64,000 bases of DNA from contig CM121342.1 of NCBI GenBank assembly GCA_051530055.1, positions 13,268,001 to 13,332,000 of the forward strand, written 5' to 3'. The notes under the pieces were generated by a model. The model was not told where the DNA came from, searched no databases, and worked only from the letters and a program-made list of their open reading frames with translations. The translations under genes were made by a program, and so were the position numbers. Positions within the stretch are counted from its first letter, which is position 1, and each line of letters opens with the position of its first letter. This document shows, piece after piece, positions 23,001 through 36,300 of the stretch. Source of the stretch: Neoechinorhynchus agilis. Taxonomy: Eukaryota; Acanthocephala.

Positions 23001-23837
23001 GAATTCGGTTGCATGTCTGAGTCTCTTTTTGATTGATGATTGACTTGTCTGGTCGCCCGTCAGGCACACGCACACATCGAACAATCAATTATGCTCTTTA
23101 GAGTTTTGAAATCTTTTTTAGTAAAGCTTAGTGGATCAGAAAGCTTCTTAAAATAGATGAAATTTTTTTGGATCTTATCCTTGATTCAAAATAACGCATT
23201 TGGTCTTATAGAAACCAATTGGAAAGGGGTGATTTGCTGATTCGGAAAAACCGGATCAGTAAAACAGTCATTCTAGCTGCGCTCTTGTCTCACATAGAAA
23301 CCAAAGCCATCGTAATTATCTTGATTTATAGGTAAATCCATTTAATTATTGGTCAAAATTCACCATATTCTCCGATTTAGCCATTATGAAAAGAGCAACC
23401 GTGAATCCGAGATTCTGGGCTAAGTAAGTGTCATTCAAACTTTGACATTTTTCATCACATCAGTCTCGCCTAGGACTTTCTACCCCTGCCTGTTTCTGTA
23501 GCGTTCTATGCAAACCAAAGTGTTTAGATTTTCAACCGCCAGTATAAAGAGTTTCTTGGGCTATACCAAATTTCATGAGCACCTTGGAACGATTTTCGCT
23601 TATTCATATGATTTCGATTATAAATCAATTGCTATAATGGCCAATGTGGAGGGTGCATAATTATTAAACGCATGAATCAAGGGAACGTTGAAAATTGTGA
23701 AAAAAATCTACTGTTTAGCCCTATGAAGACGGTAACCATTTATGGTTATATGCCCGTCGAAAACATTGACACTTACAATTTATGTCTGCTTATTTTCCTC
23801 TAATACTACTCGATTGCAGATATCGTTTATTTGTATA
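20036..23837. other. gene-poor region of 3.8 kb
   Basis: No host gene supported. Between about 22400 and 23000 the minus strand shows coding-like text in short pieces (for example LGIQLVEMEQVRRLSR) that looks like an old, heavily decayed element of a family I cannot name. The rest (20.0-22.3 and 23.1-23.8 kb) holds nothing I recognise. GATTGCAG near 23816 is a plausible trans-splice acceptor for the DIP2 gene. Confidence 0.4.
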
Positions 23838-26800
23838 ATGTCCTTTGATATTGATTCCTCTTCCGGCACACATGAACTCACCGAACGAATGAACCAATCA
23901 AAATTTTTGAAGGAAAATGACAATGTTACTGCCAACGAAGACACTCGTTATCACCAGCAATTAGACGAGCTATTGGTTGAGCTACATGAAGGTTCTACTT
24001 TTATTTAAACTCAAAATTCACTTCTAAAGCATCTTATTTTTTAGGTGACATTACCGAAAAGGGTTATCTGAAGAAACGCTTAAAACTTTTGCAAGAATAC
24101 CAAGAGCGCTTTGGTAAACCTCTGTTTCATGACTATCAGCGAAACCAAGAAGATTTCGACGAAGTCGCAGTTCCTCGTACTTTCAAGCGAAGAAAACGCA
24201 CTTTTGAACGTTTAGCGGTTGACGAAACAGAAATGGATAGTCTTACTTATCCTAAGGTTACTGATCAGCTTGTCAATTTGGTCCATACCTTGAGCGTATG
24301 TTTCTTACATGAACATATATCTTATATTTAAAAAACATATAGAAGACGAAAAAAGTGATAAACGATGTTGCTGCTACCCAGAAGTCCACTAGTTCTTTAA
24401 GTCGAGATGAAGACACGCCTCGTCCGCTGGGTCCTTTGTGTCCACCAATCTTTGGTGCTGCAACTGCTAACGAGGTAACTCTATGAATACCATCACACTT
24501 CAAATCGTCACTTTGAAGGTAACTGCGATCATCGAACAGAGCTCAATGCGCTCGTTGAAGTCTCCTTCCAGAGTATACTCATGTAATTTACTAGGAGCCC
24601 TAGTTTTGCATGGCAAGAGCAATCGAAGGAGCCAAACCAGCGTTATCACCGTACTTTCTCCTTCGGGAAAAGCAGTCGAGTGCTTGACCTTCGGTGAGTT
24701 CATTGGTGATCCTTTGAGTCATTCAGACCTTAACATACATAGCACGATTATTGAATCGGAGTAGAAAAATCGCTTATTCGCTTGTTCAACAGAACCACAC
24801 AAGTGCGCTGTTAGCATACCGACGCAGCGAGATAGTCCATTTCGCTTCCGCCTTTTACGGTTGCATGATGGCCTCCGTTACACCGGTACTTATCCAAGGA
24901 TGCTTGGTTAGATTGTATTTTTGGTTTCATAACAACATATCTAGCAAAACAGGAGTTAATTCTCTCAAACAAACTGCAGACGCAGTTTTCCAATGATCGG
25001 CATGTCCGGCTCTGCTTGTTGACTTATGACTCACATAAGCTCGCTCAAAGTAGTGAGTGTTGCCTCAAAAAGTTGAATTTGATGATTAGCGAGAAACTGG
25101 ATCGACCGAGCAAACACTGGTCACCTCCTACAATCCACAGTAACTCGTTTGCGTACATTGAGGTAAGTTACAGATTTCTGAGTTTGAATTGCAATGTGCG
25201 ATTGATATTGGTATTCATAGAAGGACTTCAGTGAATTAATTAATACTGGATTTAAGCATGATCAAATATTGGCCCACTGCGAAGTATTATCCAAGACTTG
25301 TGGATATGTAGAAGGTTTGCTTCACTATTGATCGAATTTTACCAACCAAAAGTATATCCATGATCATTTTGGTGATTTAAGTTCAAATTGTCATTCTGTT
25401 GTCGACGCATAAAATGAAGATTGTTTATTCAAAGTTGCTCATAGGGACTTTAATTTCTAGTGAGAATAACAGTGATTAATTCTAGTTTAAAGATCCATTT
25501 TGCTACCTTAATTGCAGCACAATAAAGGAGACTTTCAGTTTAACCTTGACATTTTTATCCTGATAAAGAATATAAACTGATGACTGTACTATGTTCAAAG
25601 GACTAGTGTACTGACTTCACGTCCAAGAACGTGTGCCCAATTTATAAAGCGCTTATCGTGTCTCGAAATCCACCTTCGACTTTGATAAACATCCGTCTTC
25701 AACTTTGGATTCTATTGATATCTGCTACTTATCTTAAACTATAATAAAAAATGCAGGTCTAATCTGTAGTCTATTTAGGTGATGTAATAGTTACAACCGC
25801 GAACTATCAGACCTCTATCGGTCTTTGGCATATTGTTCAATTGGTAAGTTTGCCCTTCACATGGATATATTGTCATTTTTGTGAGAAAGGCTGTATATGT
25901 TGGAATGCAGGTTGTTTTTGTCCCGGGTCATAAGGACGACGAAAATGATGAGACTAAAAACCGATGCGGTTGTCAATGGATCCACGCTGCGCACAAATAC
26001 CGCGGTATTCTTGGCTTAAGTTTTGGCCCATTAAAACTCTCTTTACATTGGCAGCGACCGTTGTCATTGTATCCAGCCGTGACTTAGCAAGAGCATCTCC
26101 ACTTCGAACCCGAGAGATGGCCGATCTAAGTTGTGTAAAAATGATCCTCTTAACTGATCCAATTGCTTCTTCTTCGGGTAAGGTTTTTGGTTTATTTGCG
26201 GTAGCGTTATCTTTATCACTTTTCAGAGTGTCAAGCAAATGTCAATTCGTTTCTAAAAACATTCAGAACTTTCGCTCATATTAGACCAAATTGTCTTTGG
26301 TCGTGTTCCTATAGTTCAGAATCAATGACGTTCGCCATCGGTCCCATCGGAAATGAATCAACAACTCTTTCTATGTACTCCATGTGCCACTTAGTGGTCA
26401 GACCTGAACACGTTGCATCAGGAGCTGCAGTCAATCTCGGCACTGCTGGACAAGTACTTCCTAATTGTAAGTTTTTCTTTAAATCCGTTCATGACTTATT
26501 GTTAGAACATTAGGCGTCGTTGCTGTAATAAAGATCGAAGGCCCACCGATTTTATGTCAGTCAGATGAGATTGGCGAATTTGTTGTATCGAGTCCGTCTA
26601 TATCACCGTCGGGTCACACGGTATGCCCAATGTATCCAGATGGACAGTCGATTTCTTGTGAAGATCATTATCCTCAATTTATAAAAACAGGTTTCTATGG
26701 ATATTTTAATGTAAGTGAAACCGTACTGGAAAAGTGCATCTTAGTCCAAACATCAATTAGCTCATTGATATTCAATTTTGTTTTGTGCAGCTCACACGAA

Positions 26801-29800
26801 TCATTCAAGATACTTTGTTTTTTAATGTTTGAATGTTTCTTATGACATTTTCTATTTTGATAGCGAATTTCAGTATACTCGCAAAACTTAGAGTTTCGTT
26901 TAGTGCAAACGATTGGGAAAGAGATTAGGCAAGGTTTAGTGATGACTATAAGATCCGGTGATTAAATCTGAGGACGCATGATCAATAGCTAAGTTACATT
27001 CGATTTGAAAGAATAGGCACATGTGTGGGTGTAAGATGTTTTTAAAAATATCTTGAAACATCGAGAGCTAGGAGTTGACTGTATAACTTATAAGAGAACT
27101 TTGGGGTGCTTAAATGTTTGAATTGCAAATGAAGCATTTTACTAATAGTGCCACTCGGTTCATTATGGGAAAATTTCGATCGATTAAGCCTAGAACAATC
27201 TTTAAGAGACCAAAGAACAAAGTATTCTAATGAAGCTATCAGTATGTAATATGTCGCAACAATCAAAACATCGCCCAATTATTTCTCGCTTTATTCTTTT
27301 GCCACGCAATAATAGTAAGGTTTTATTTAGACTTCTGGCAATCTAATAATAGTTACCGACAAATCATCGTTCATTAAAACGAATGACTTTCCTCCTTATT
27401 TGTATGCCAATCACCTTAAATGGACCCTGAGCTTAATGGAAATGGTTTCATTTTCTTCAGAATGTAATCATTTAAATAATTGATTGCTGTTCAAACCGTG
27501 CTGGAAAGATTGTAAACACCCGATTAACTGTTTTTCCGATAAAGGTGGTAGACCGAGAACGGTTGGTAATTGTAGCTGAACTTAATAAAGAGTTAGGATG
27601 TTGCCAATCTGACCAATGTTCATTTGCCTGGATGAACTATGCTTTACGAACTTTGGAGAGTTCCCACTATGTGTGTGCTTACTGCATCGTCCTCGTAGCC
27701 CCAAACCGGATTCCATTGGATCAAAGCGGAACAGTCGACAGATTCATGACTCAGAACTTATTCTTATCAGGTCGCTTAAACCCATTAAACGTCCTGGTGT
27801 GTCCGCACTTATGTCTAGCCGACCTGCCATGCCACGATAAATCGCCAAGTTCACTGACATCGACTTTGTCGATTTCAAATCACTTGTCAGGATCAGAGGA
27901 ATCGAAACCCGCTGTTTCTAATACGTTTCTAATAGACACGCTCATCAATCGATGTCAGTCGGCACCGGACAACGTCTTATTTACTATGCTGAACGCCAAA
28001 TGCCAATACAACGAACTTACTTGTGAAAGTCTCTATAAGAAACTTGATAAGGTATTGTGTGTTCTATTGGACAAACTAGGACATTTAAGGATCCAACCTG
28101 GGGATCGAGTTATCCTACTGTTTACACCCTCAGTTACCGTCGATATCGTGCCAATATACCTAGCTTGCACAAAACTAAACATGATTGCTATTCCTATCCG
28201 GAGCTCAGTGAACCCTAAACACAACAAAATCAATGTCAATGTACAAATGTCTATTTTGAGACCTTGTATTAACATGCTCAATCCAAAACTGATAATAACT
28301 AATATTCCGCAACTACAACCAAGTCGACAATCTCCACATCATATGTCCGGTCATCTTCCACATATTGTCGTCCTTGATACTCTTTCTCGGCACCGGACTA
28401 GTGTTCAGTCGGCAATTTGTTCACCCATGTGGAGGAGGCAAAGTACGGGCAGTGTGGGCGCTCTTATGTCCTACGAACAACTCGAAGATGGTTCTTTTTC
28501 TGCAGCCGAGGTATGCAACTATTTTCGTCTACAATTGCCGTCTAAATCTTTACATAGTTATCCTATTCTACTTTGTCAGAAATATGCCGAATTTTGACAG
28601 AAACTATCGAACTTTATCCCTCAAGGGAAATTCTACTTTGTATAGATCCTTTTGGACGACTCGGATTTATATTGTGGAACATAATGAGGTTTGTGATTTT
28701 ATCCACAAGCCTTCTGCAATATTTATTCCGACCAAATAAGATTATGGCTCTTACCAGAAATCCCCAAACTATGGATCTTAGGTTAAATGATAATGTACAA
28801 ATTTCAACTCAATCGTTAAATTTGAATATAATCCGTGATATTACAGTGAAAGTACCCAACAAATTCACTCTTATCGGATTCTTCTTTTATTATAAGTTAT
28901 CGAAATAGAGGGATGATGTTTAAAGTTGCTCCTTACATGCTTCGGACCCATGATTCCGGTTCAGAGTCAGTATTCGCTTTGAAAACGTATGAAAAATCGA
29001 GAAATTCCTTTTGAAGGATTAGAATAGGCATTTCGGAACCAATAATGATATTGATAGATCATCTGGCACGATTCTTAATTAAATTTTGCAGGATAAACAC
29101 TTTATACAACTTCGAAAATTTGGTATATTAGACAACACTTAAATGCTTTTAAACAAAAAACCCTTCTTGTGATAGTGCACCAAATTAATAGTTTGCATTA
29201 TATCGGATTTCGAACACTAAGTGCTACTCCTCACTTATTTTCGCGAAAGGCATCATTTAAAAGTTGCTCATACAAAAACGCCTTAGACTGTCGATTTTCA
29301 CCGTCAGCTAAATAAGGAATTATACTCGCATTTTAGCGTATATGCTGGTCACGAATCAATATTGCTACCTTTATCTGAGCTCCAGACGAATCCACTCGCG
29401 TTGTTCACAATTATCTCACAAAAACAAGGTTTTGTTTATTTTCCAAAAATGCTTAAAACAACATTTTGTTGAAAAATAGTTCGCGATGTATTCTTGTCTT
29501 TATCGGCGATCGAGTACGTACTGGCGTACTACGCAATGTTCGAAAAGGGTGATCAGAAGGTACACGAGAATAAGATATTCGTTTATTTTAAAGATTAAAT
29601 TCAGATTATCTCCAACAGTCGATCTCTCGAGAGTATTCGATCCTGTGTTATTCTCTGTGATGGACGCGTACCTTGTCAAAAGGTTCAATATTTTATCGAA
29701 ATGTTACGACCATTTGGACTTGATCCGAGCTCCGTATCTACGTGTTTAGGATGTCCTGCCAATTTTCTCATTTGTCTTCAGGTTCGACTATTCCGTGTTT

Positions 29801-30609
29801 TTTCCATTGATTAAAATTCCTATTAGAAACCGAATGAACCGGATACCAGTGTTATATGTGTTCGTCGAAGCGAACTTGCATTTGACCGCGTGGCAATCAG
29901 TGATTCATCTGAAGCTTCTGTGTCTCTCATGGAATCCGGACGACTGCTCCCCAATGTTCATCTTGTTGTTGTAGATCGCTACACTCGGGTTCAGTGCCAC
30001 GATATGGGAATGGGCGAAATATACGTTCAATCTGCGCACAATACGGATCGTATTTTCATAAGTTGCGACACAAATGGTCAAAATTGTCCAAAAGTATTCG
30101 AAGGAGCGCGCGCTCTCGTCAAAACAGGATTGATAGGTTTCTGCAGTAAGGCATGTACCGACCTCATCGCTGAACGTAGCGCATTGTACATCGTTGGGAA
30201 TGTACGATTGCAAAAGTTTAACATTGGGCATTCTTGCTGAACTTTTGTTTTACATGAACTCATGATCCTAAGGGGTTTGAGTTATTACCCAACTGACATT
30301 GAGGAAACTGTGATGGATTTATCTGTCGGTCAAAATGGATCCATTAGTAGATGTGCTTGCTTCGCCTGGGCGAAATTAGTAGTCGTTGCGGCTGAATGGA
30401 CGGGCAATGAAAGTGATGCTCTGGATATTGTTCCGGTGGCAACAACGGCCATCGCAAATCAGCACAAAATAATTGTTGGCGTCGTTGTTATTGTCGATCC
30501 AGGTACTATTCCTGTCTCGAATTCAGATGGCAAAATACGTCGGAGTGACCTTAAAAATGCATTTCTGTCGGATAATCTTAATCCAATGTATGTCGTCTAT
30601 AACATGTAA
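23838..30609 (+). CDS. DIP2: disco-interacting protein 2 (DIP2) homologue, many exons
   Basis: DIP2 proteins have a DMAP1-binding domain and two fatty-acyl-AMP-ligase-like domains and act in lipid metabolism. Exon 1 (23838-23991) and exon 2 (24045-24295) encode LDELLVELHEGDITEKGYLKKRLKLLQ, the DMAP1-binding motif. Exon 3 is 24343-24474. Later blocks follow DIP2 in order: VLSPSGKAVECLTF (24.65 kb), NRSRKIAYSL...ASAFYGCMMASVTP (24.75), SKTCGYVEG (25.3), IGLWHIVQL (25.8), RTREMADLSCVKMIL (26.1), QSDEIGEFVV...FIKTGFYGYF (26.6), ERLVIVAEL...NVLVCPHLCLADLP and the second domain's start (27.5-28.49), IELYPSREILLCIDPFGRLGFILW (28580-28688), FGLDPSSVSTCLGC (29.7), SLMESGRLLPNV...EIYVQSAHN (29.9), LRGLSYYPTDIEETV and NLNPMYVVYNM at the end. 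The protein is much diverged between these blocks. Borders near 28.7 and 30.2 kb do not join by a clear GT-AG pair. Confidence 0.88.
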
Positions 30610-31572
30610 AGTAAATGGACTGTACCTTATGTTGAGTTTCGATTCCATGAAAGTAACTCTACTATCCGATTGCTGTTTCATTATGAAACCTTGTTGTGTA
30701 CGAACTAATGAAATTTTTGAAGTTACTTGTTTCGGCATAAATGTTTAGACCATTTAATTTTTTGCCTTTTAAATTTTAAACATACATTCAAATCCGCTTA
30801 TTACGATCAAATTCTAAAGAACTGAGACAAATGTACTTACATAGGCGTAATACAGTCAAATCCGGTTAATCTCACCAGGAGATTATTAGCAACAAAGCTA
30901 TCGCGTCCTGATGTAGCCCGATTAACCCCGAAATCGGCTGTATATTCAAGGTCAATCGATAGTAAACTAACTACATTTACTTTCTCACCAAAAAGCATTG
31001 AGTACGTGCAGATTTGGTTTCACGAGTCCCGACAAACTGGCAAAGCTATCATCATAAGCGCTGTTTTTGATTTTCCGATGCAATAAAGTAGTTGTGGTTG
31101 ATAAGATTGTTTTAAAACACTGCGCCACTTTTGGTAAATGTATATTCCTTGCTTTAAATAGGCATTGGTTTTTATGTTATATCTCTAAAAGCTCTTTTTG
31201 AAAAACAGATAGTTCCTATTTTGATATGATCAAAATGCTGGGTCTTTTCCTTGTTTACCTTCAAAGTTTGACTTCATGGTCGATTCTGGGGTAGTGCTCT
31301 GCTCACGATATTACTTCATTCAGTGATTCTAGCATCATAAAATACCATTCAGCAGTACTCTACTTTCGTTGCCAACCTCTGTCTTATTTACGAAATCGGA
31401 ATTTCCATTGGATAAGAATTCTACGATTAAAATTGCATGAGATTATCAACATGTACGTGCTTGATTCGTAAACGTTAAAGGCAATCGTTTGGCGCAAAAA
31501 TACCAAAAGTAGTAGCCATATCCATGGAAACAGTATCTTTGGAAGAGAAATGGTTGATAGTGTTAGGTATCC
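30610..31572. other. intergenic, no gene supported
   Basis: Spacer between the DIP2 stop and the LC8-domain gene. AT-rich, nothing recognised. Confidence 0.5.
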
Positions 31573-32325
31573 ATGTTCATTGATTGCTTTGCTAATTCGG
31601 GTGAAGGTGCGTTCAGTGAATCGAAAGAGTTGAAATATTGTTTGCCTGTATTTGGGCCACCAGAAGGCAGATTTCATTTGATTAAACATGAACTCGAACC
31701 ATTACGAACCCTCGACGACGTAACGAAGTTCATTAATGGATTGACCAATGATCAGGCTATCAGTAATGATCAAAAAGAAGATAAATTTGACATATATTCG
31801 TTGGACTACGAGATAATTGGCACTTCCATGAGTGAAAGTAGAACTGCGGATATTATTCGATTATTCTATCAGGCTTATCTAAGAACCTCGGACATGTACC
31901 ATAGAATGAGTGAGCTGCAGCGGAATTTGAACGGAAAGTATGGAAAGCATTGGAGTGTCTTCTTTGGGCCACCTTTTGGTTGCGCCATTGCTACAAAAGG
32001 TAATGCATTTCTATGTGTTCGATTCTCGGAGATAACTTTTTTGGTTTATAAAATTTACCAGAGTGCAATGTACCGCAAACGGACACTCAGAATGGACACA
32101 GATTCTCTTGCTCGCCTCACATTTACGAAAGATATAACATTGAACGAGGTTATTACCATGAGGATCAACGAAGAAAATAGGAAAATGAAAGGATTTGACG
32201 AGGAACCAGAAGAAGACGATAGAAGCAAATCGCCCAGTGTTGATGAAATACTGTCGACAAACGTTGAAGATCACATTTCAGATATTAGGCCGTCCCTTGA
32301 TGTTACGAACGATGAGGAAAGATAA
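31573..32325 (+). CDS. protein with C-central LC8-type dynein light chain domain
   Basis: Open frame of 250 codons. Residues about 80-160 align along the whole LC8 (DYNLL/Dlc) fold: YEIIGTSMSESRTADIIRLFYQA, LNGKYGKHWSVFFGPPFGCAI and FLCVRFSEITFLVYK correspond to the LC8 segments with VIKNADM, KKYNPTWHCIVGRNFGSYV and FIYFYLGQVAILLFK. Classic LC8 is about 89 residues and is a homodimeric hub for dynein and many partners. Here it carries ~80 extra N-terminal residues and a ~90-residue acidic, probably disordered tail (EEPEEDDRSKSPSVDE). The His of the Cys-Ile-Val-Gly strand region and Gly-Phe turn are changed. It ends 257 bp from the convergent EF-hand gene. An upstream exon cannot be excluded. 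Confidence 0.72.
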   Translation: MFIDCFANSGEGAFSESKELKYCLPVFGPPEGRFHLIKHELEPLRTLDDVTKFINGLTNDQAISNDQKEDKFDIYSLDYEIIGTSMSESRTADIIRLFYQAYLRTSDMYHRMSELQRNLNGKYGKHWSVFFGPPFGCAIATKGNAFLCVRFSEITFLVYKIYQSAMYRKRTLRMDTDSLARLTFTKDITLNEVITMRINEENRKMKGFDEEPEEDDRSKSPSVDEILSTNVEDHISDIRPSLDVTNDEER

Positions 32326-32581
32326 ACGTTTTGGTTGCTAGCTTCAATATATGGCGTTAACTATAAAAAATTTGTGACAGAATGTTTGGCGAAAGCGCTA
32401 GTTTTATACTCCTTTTTATTCAAATTTGGTACCATGTAAATAACATTTTAACTAATAACTTTCATCTAGTCACAAAATCCGTTCCTAATTTCTGTCTAGT
32501 TTTGCGAGCATTCTGATCATGTTACCCTCCCCAATGTCCACTTTATATCTAAAATCAACCTATATTTGTTAATTTACTTTT

Positions 32582-33311
32582 CTATTGACGCCGTCCGATA
32601 ACCGTAGAAGCAAACAGTTTGCATATACTCTCGTCTTCTTGACATGTACTCAAGAATTCCTCTTTGCTTATTTTCCCATCTCCTGATTTATCCATCATGA
32701 GGATAATCTTCTCCGCTTTTCTCTTCGGATCAAGTTCACCTGTACGTTCATGCTTTGGCAAACCCTTCATGTCATATACGGCATTCAAAAGCTTAATGAT
32801 TTCAATCTTTGTCACATATCTGTCCTTGTCAAGGTCGAATAGGTCGAACGCAATTCCCAATTGCTTCTCCAGATCACCTAGATTGTCAAGCTCTTTGACG
32901 TTTAATGTACTAAAAACATCACAATACTTGATTTTAAAAAAGACATTGCAGTAACGAATTCATTGAAAGTAATGCGCCCATCGCGGTTCGTGTCGAAAAC
33001 TCTGAATGCGGCATCAACGAATTTCTTCGCATCTCCATCAGCACACAGATTGTTATAAAAGGAATGTAGTCTTTTCTTGGTCAAATATCCATCTGGACAG
33101 TCCTTCTTGAAGCCTTGGTATAGGTTGAAAATCTGACAAGAACTTAGGCGGTTGAAAAGAGAAAGGATCAACAGTTAAGACATACTTCATCTTTCTTAAA
33201 ATCGGCTGTCGCACACATCATATCAATTTCTTCATCTGTTAGATTTTCAGGTACAATTGACTTTCTCCGAGAGCATCCTGGTACTTTTCCTGAGACGCAA
33301 GTGGCACCCAT
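32582..33311 (-). CDS. neuronal calcium sensor-like EF-hand protein A
   Basis: Recoverin/NCS-type protein of about 213 residues in three exons that join in frame: 33311-33186, 33132-32945 and 32909-32582 (introns 53 and 35 bp). It starts MGATCVSGK, so Gly2 is a candidate for N-myristoylation and Cys5 for acylation. EF1 is inactive with the NCS-type DCPDG (KKDCPDGYLTKKR). EF2 is canonical (DTNRDGRITFNE). EF3 (DLDKDRYVTKIE) has Arg in place of the position-6 Gly. EF4 (DKSGDGKISKEE) is canonical. The C-terminus ends STVIGRRQ. It is divergent from NCS-1, frequenin and hippocalcin, so I give no symbol. Convergent with the LC8-domain gene and divergent from protein B across 4.3 kb. Confidence 0.87.
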
Positions 33312-36300
33312 TCTTTTCCTAATGAATTAAACGGTACAGTATTAATAGACACAATCAAAGTCAGCGGACGCTTATGGGTTAAATCGGGCGATTAGACGGG
33401 AAAAGTGATATACAAGTGAATGCGATAAAGTCCCTCTTGGAAGGATAGTCAAGTTAAAACGAGATTAGCGCCCTTGAACAACATAAAATGTCTATGCGCA
33501 TCGCCTTGGTAAAACTAGAGCAAATGTTTTGGGAGGAGAGGAAGTTTAATGCGTTTGTATCCATTTCGTGTCACGTATTGTGCGTGTCTAAACACTTCAA
33601 GAACATCATGCATTGAATTTCATTTCGCACGCCTTCACATTTCTTCATAACTTATTTATCAGATAACTACTACCCATCAAGTGGTTGAAGTGCGGATCAC
33701 TTTGTAAGAGACCTGCTGAAGAGATTCGCAACTCAGAAAGTGTGACTCTTTCGAAAGCACTTTGAACATTCGGACTTTAAACGGTTTATGATGAAAACCC
33801 ACACAAAATGCATTAGGAATCACAGGGTTTTAAATGTTTCCAAAAGCATAACTACCGATAGCTGAATTCCATGTTACCGAGAAAAATAAGGTTTGCGCGT
33901 GGTGCCACTGAAACGACTTTAGAGGATTTTGGCTACTGCTCTAACACCTTTCAAGTAAACGTTAAGTCAAATGACGCAAGCTGAACTCTCCATGAGTGTC
34001 TAAAGCCCGGTTGCAATTTAAGACATTTGAGTATAAAGTAAAACCAACAAAGTGACTTATAAGTTTCTATTCAAGATCTTAGGCAAAAATGCCTATACAA
34101 CCAAGTTTCCGATACAAAATAAAATTGTGGAGGTACATTCATTTCTAGGTCCTGCATTCTATTACTTTTGTGATTATAGTGTTTCTATAACTAAATATTA
34201 AACTACGGGTTTAAAGGTTGATATATAATTGGAGCTTCAGATGATAACTACGATCCGCGATATCTCTTTATAAAAACCAAATTTACGCAACATAAACTCA
34301 TAAAGGAGAAAGGCACCTTGAACATAATCCAATGCAATGAACTTGAAATCTAAAGATTCTATACAAAACATAGCGACGAAGTGCATAATAAAAATTTACG
34401 GACAATGTACCCACAGAAACCCGCAAGTGAGCCATCATCAGTCCATTTACCGTCGTATCGATTCAATGGACGCGACATTTTCGAATTGAACGTAACTAGC
34501 GAAAAGTACTTATCAAGCTTAAAACTGTTTGGTATTGCCGTTTCAGAAAGACGCAATTTAAAATATTTCGTTGCGACATGCCACGAAGCCTTTAAGATTC
34601 ATATAATTTCCAAGGAAATCATCCCAGAAAAAAATGAAATTAAGTAGATGTTCTCGGATTGATATTCTACTGAAACTTATTTCTCGCCATTTAAGTTATC
34701 AGTCAGTCAGGAAACTACATTCCATATATTCTATCCGGTTTAGAGATCAAGTGCTGAACTTTTCTTATAACATCTTTCTTGAACAATGTCTTTTCAAATC
34801 AACCGTCCAAATTGTTTTCTATAGGCTTTTATATTGAAGCTATGAGGCTCTAAAAACAATGGTGTTCTATCACTAAGTTGCTTATAATTCAGACGCATTC
34901 AGACAGAAAGCGATGGACTTTACCTCGACGGCAACTTTAGAAAAATCGGAGGGTACTTTTGCTGCTCCATTTGTTTGTTTGTTATACAATTTATAGTAAT
35001 TAAAAAATGATAGATTGTTTGATATCGATGGTTCACCTACAGCGTTAAAGAAGTTAGAAATCATTAACTTTTTGGTACCTGTCAATGTAAGGATTTTTCA
35101 TCGTACAAATTCAACAATCATTGTTCAGAAAACATATCACTGGCAAAAATCGTCTTCATCGTAATTTGGCAATCATCTCAGAAATCAGCAATAGATTTTG
35201 AAGTAGCGATTCTACCTTAGCGAATTCCTTTGTCGAACCAAATATCCTCGACTTGGTTGTAGTAAAAAACGGATTTAACTCAATATGAGCAGTTTGAGAG
35301 TGATCACCGTCTCTAATATATCGCCGCTCGATTTGTCGAATAAAATCTCATTATGCCCAGACAAACCTGGAACGTCTTGTTAAAGTGCAATCCGAATCGC
35401 ATAATGTACTTATGTTTAAGTCTTAACTTCTGTTTTGCAATTCAATCGATGCTAAAAACGATATGTTTAACAACCGTGAGCTGACAATTTGGAAACAATA
35501 ATAAATTATAGTGTCTGGGTAGTAAATGAAATTTGAAGTACTTCTCAAGGATACGATCATTATAAGTCACTATTAACTATTTCAACTATTTAACATAAAA
35601 GAGAGCTCACCTAAAGCCCATGCAGTAAAGGTTCACTTTAAACCTCGTTTATATTCGAAGTTATCTATATACGCACAGTCGTCAATTTCGTTTGCACTTT
35701 ACGTTCAGCATATTTATACAAGAATGGCATAGTGAGCCATGAATGCATTTGTCGTTTGATAGCTACAATCTGATTTGGATTCTGGAACACCGCATATATC
35801 GCCCATTAAACCGGCGGGAATCGATAACGGAGTCGACACTATTCTATGCCGGGTGAAATTAAATTATTTATAGTACTAGGTCTTTTATAACCCACGCTAA
35901 AGTACATATTCTCTATTGTTACGATCAATGCGGAATGTTAGAATTCTTGATAGATTCTCTATTCTGAATTTCCTAAGAAAACATTGCAGTAACATCAATT
36001 GTAATGATGATAAGGAATGTTACTTGTGATTATTATATTTACCTTTTTTGTGCATTGGCATCCAAAGTCATGAATGGAAACGTCGATAAAATACTCGCTG
36101 TAATGAACCTCATAAAGATTGTCATTGTCGACCTTTCTCAACTCCTATTATCTCAGCATATAAATCCAGAGCGAAACGCAGTTATCTTAACGTTTCATAC
36201 TGTCTGATCCATCGTAAAATATTGTGGTTCAACCAAACCACTTTAGGGTAATATCCATAATTGATGATAATATTCAAAAATTATTGAGCCAGCTTTTCGG

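Noticed and set aside
22399-23088. Host gene around 22.4-23.1 kb
   Set aside because: Coding-like text on the minus strand is broken and unassignable; looks like an old element.
25954-26238. 94-codon minus-strand frame
   Set aside because: It is antisense to DIP2 exons whose plus-strand translation matches the family block by block.
27042-27278. 78-codon minus-strand frame inside the DIP2 gene
   Set aside because: Lies in a large intron, hydrophobic AT-driven composition, no family match.
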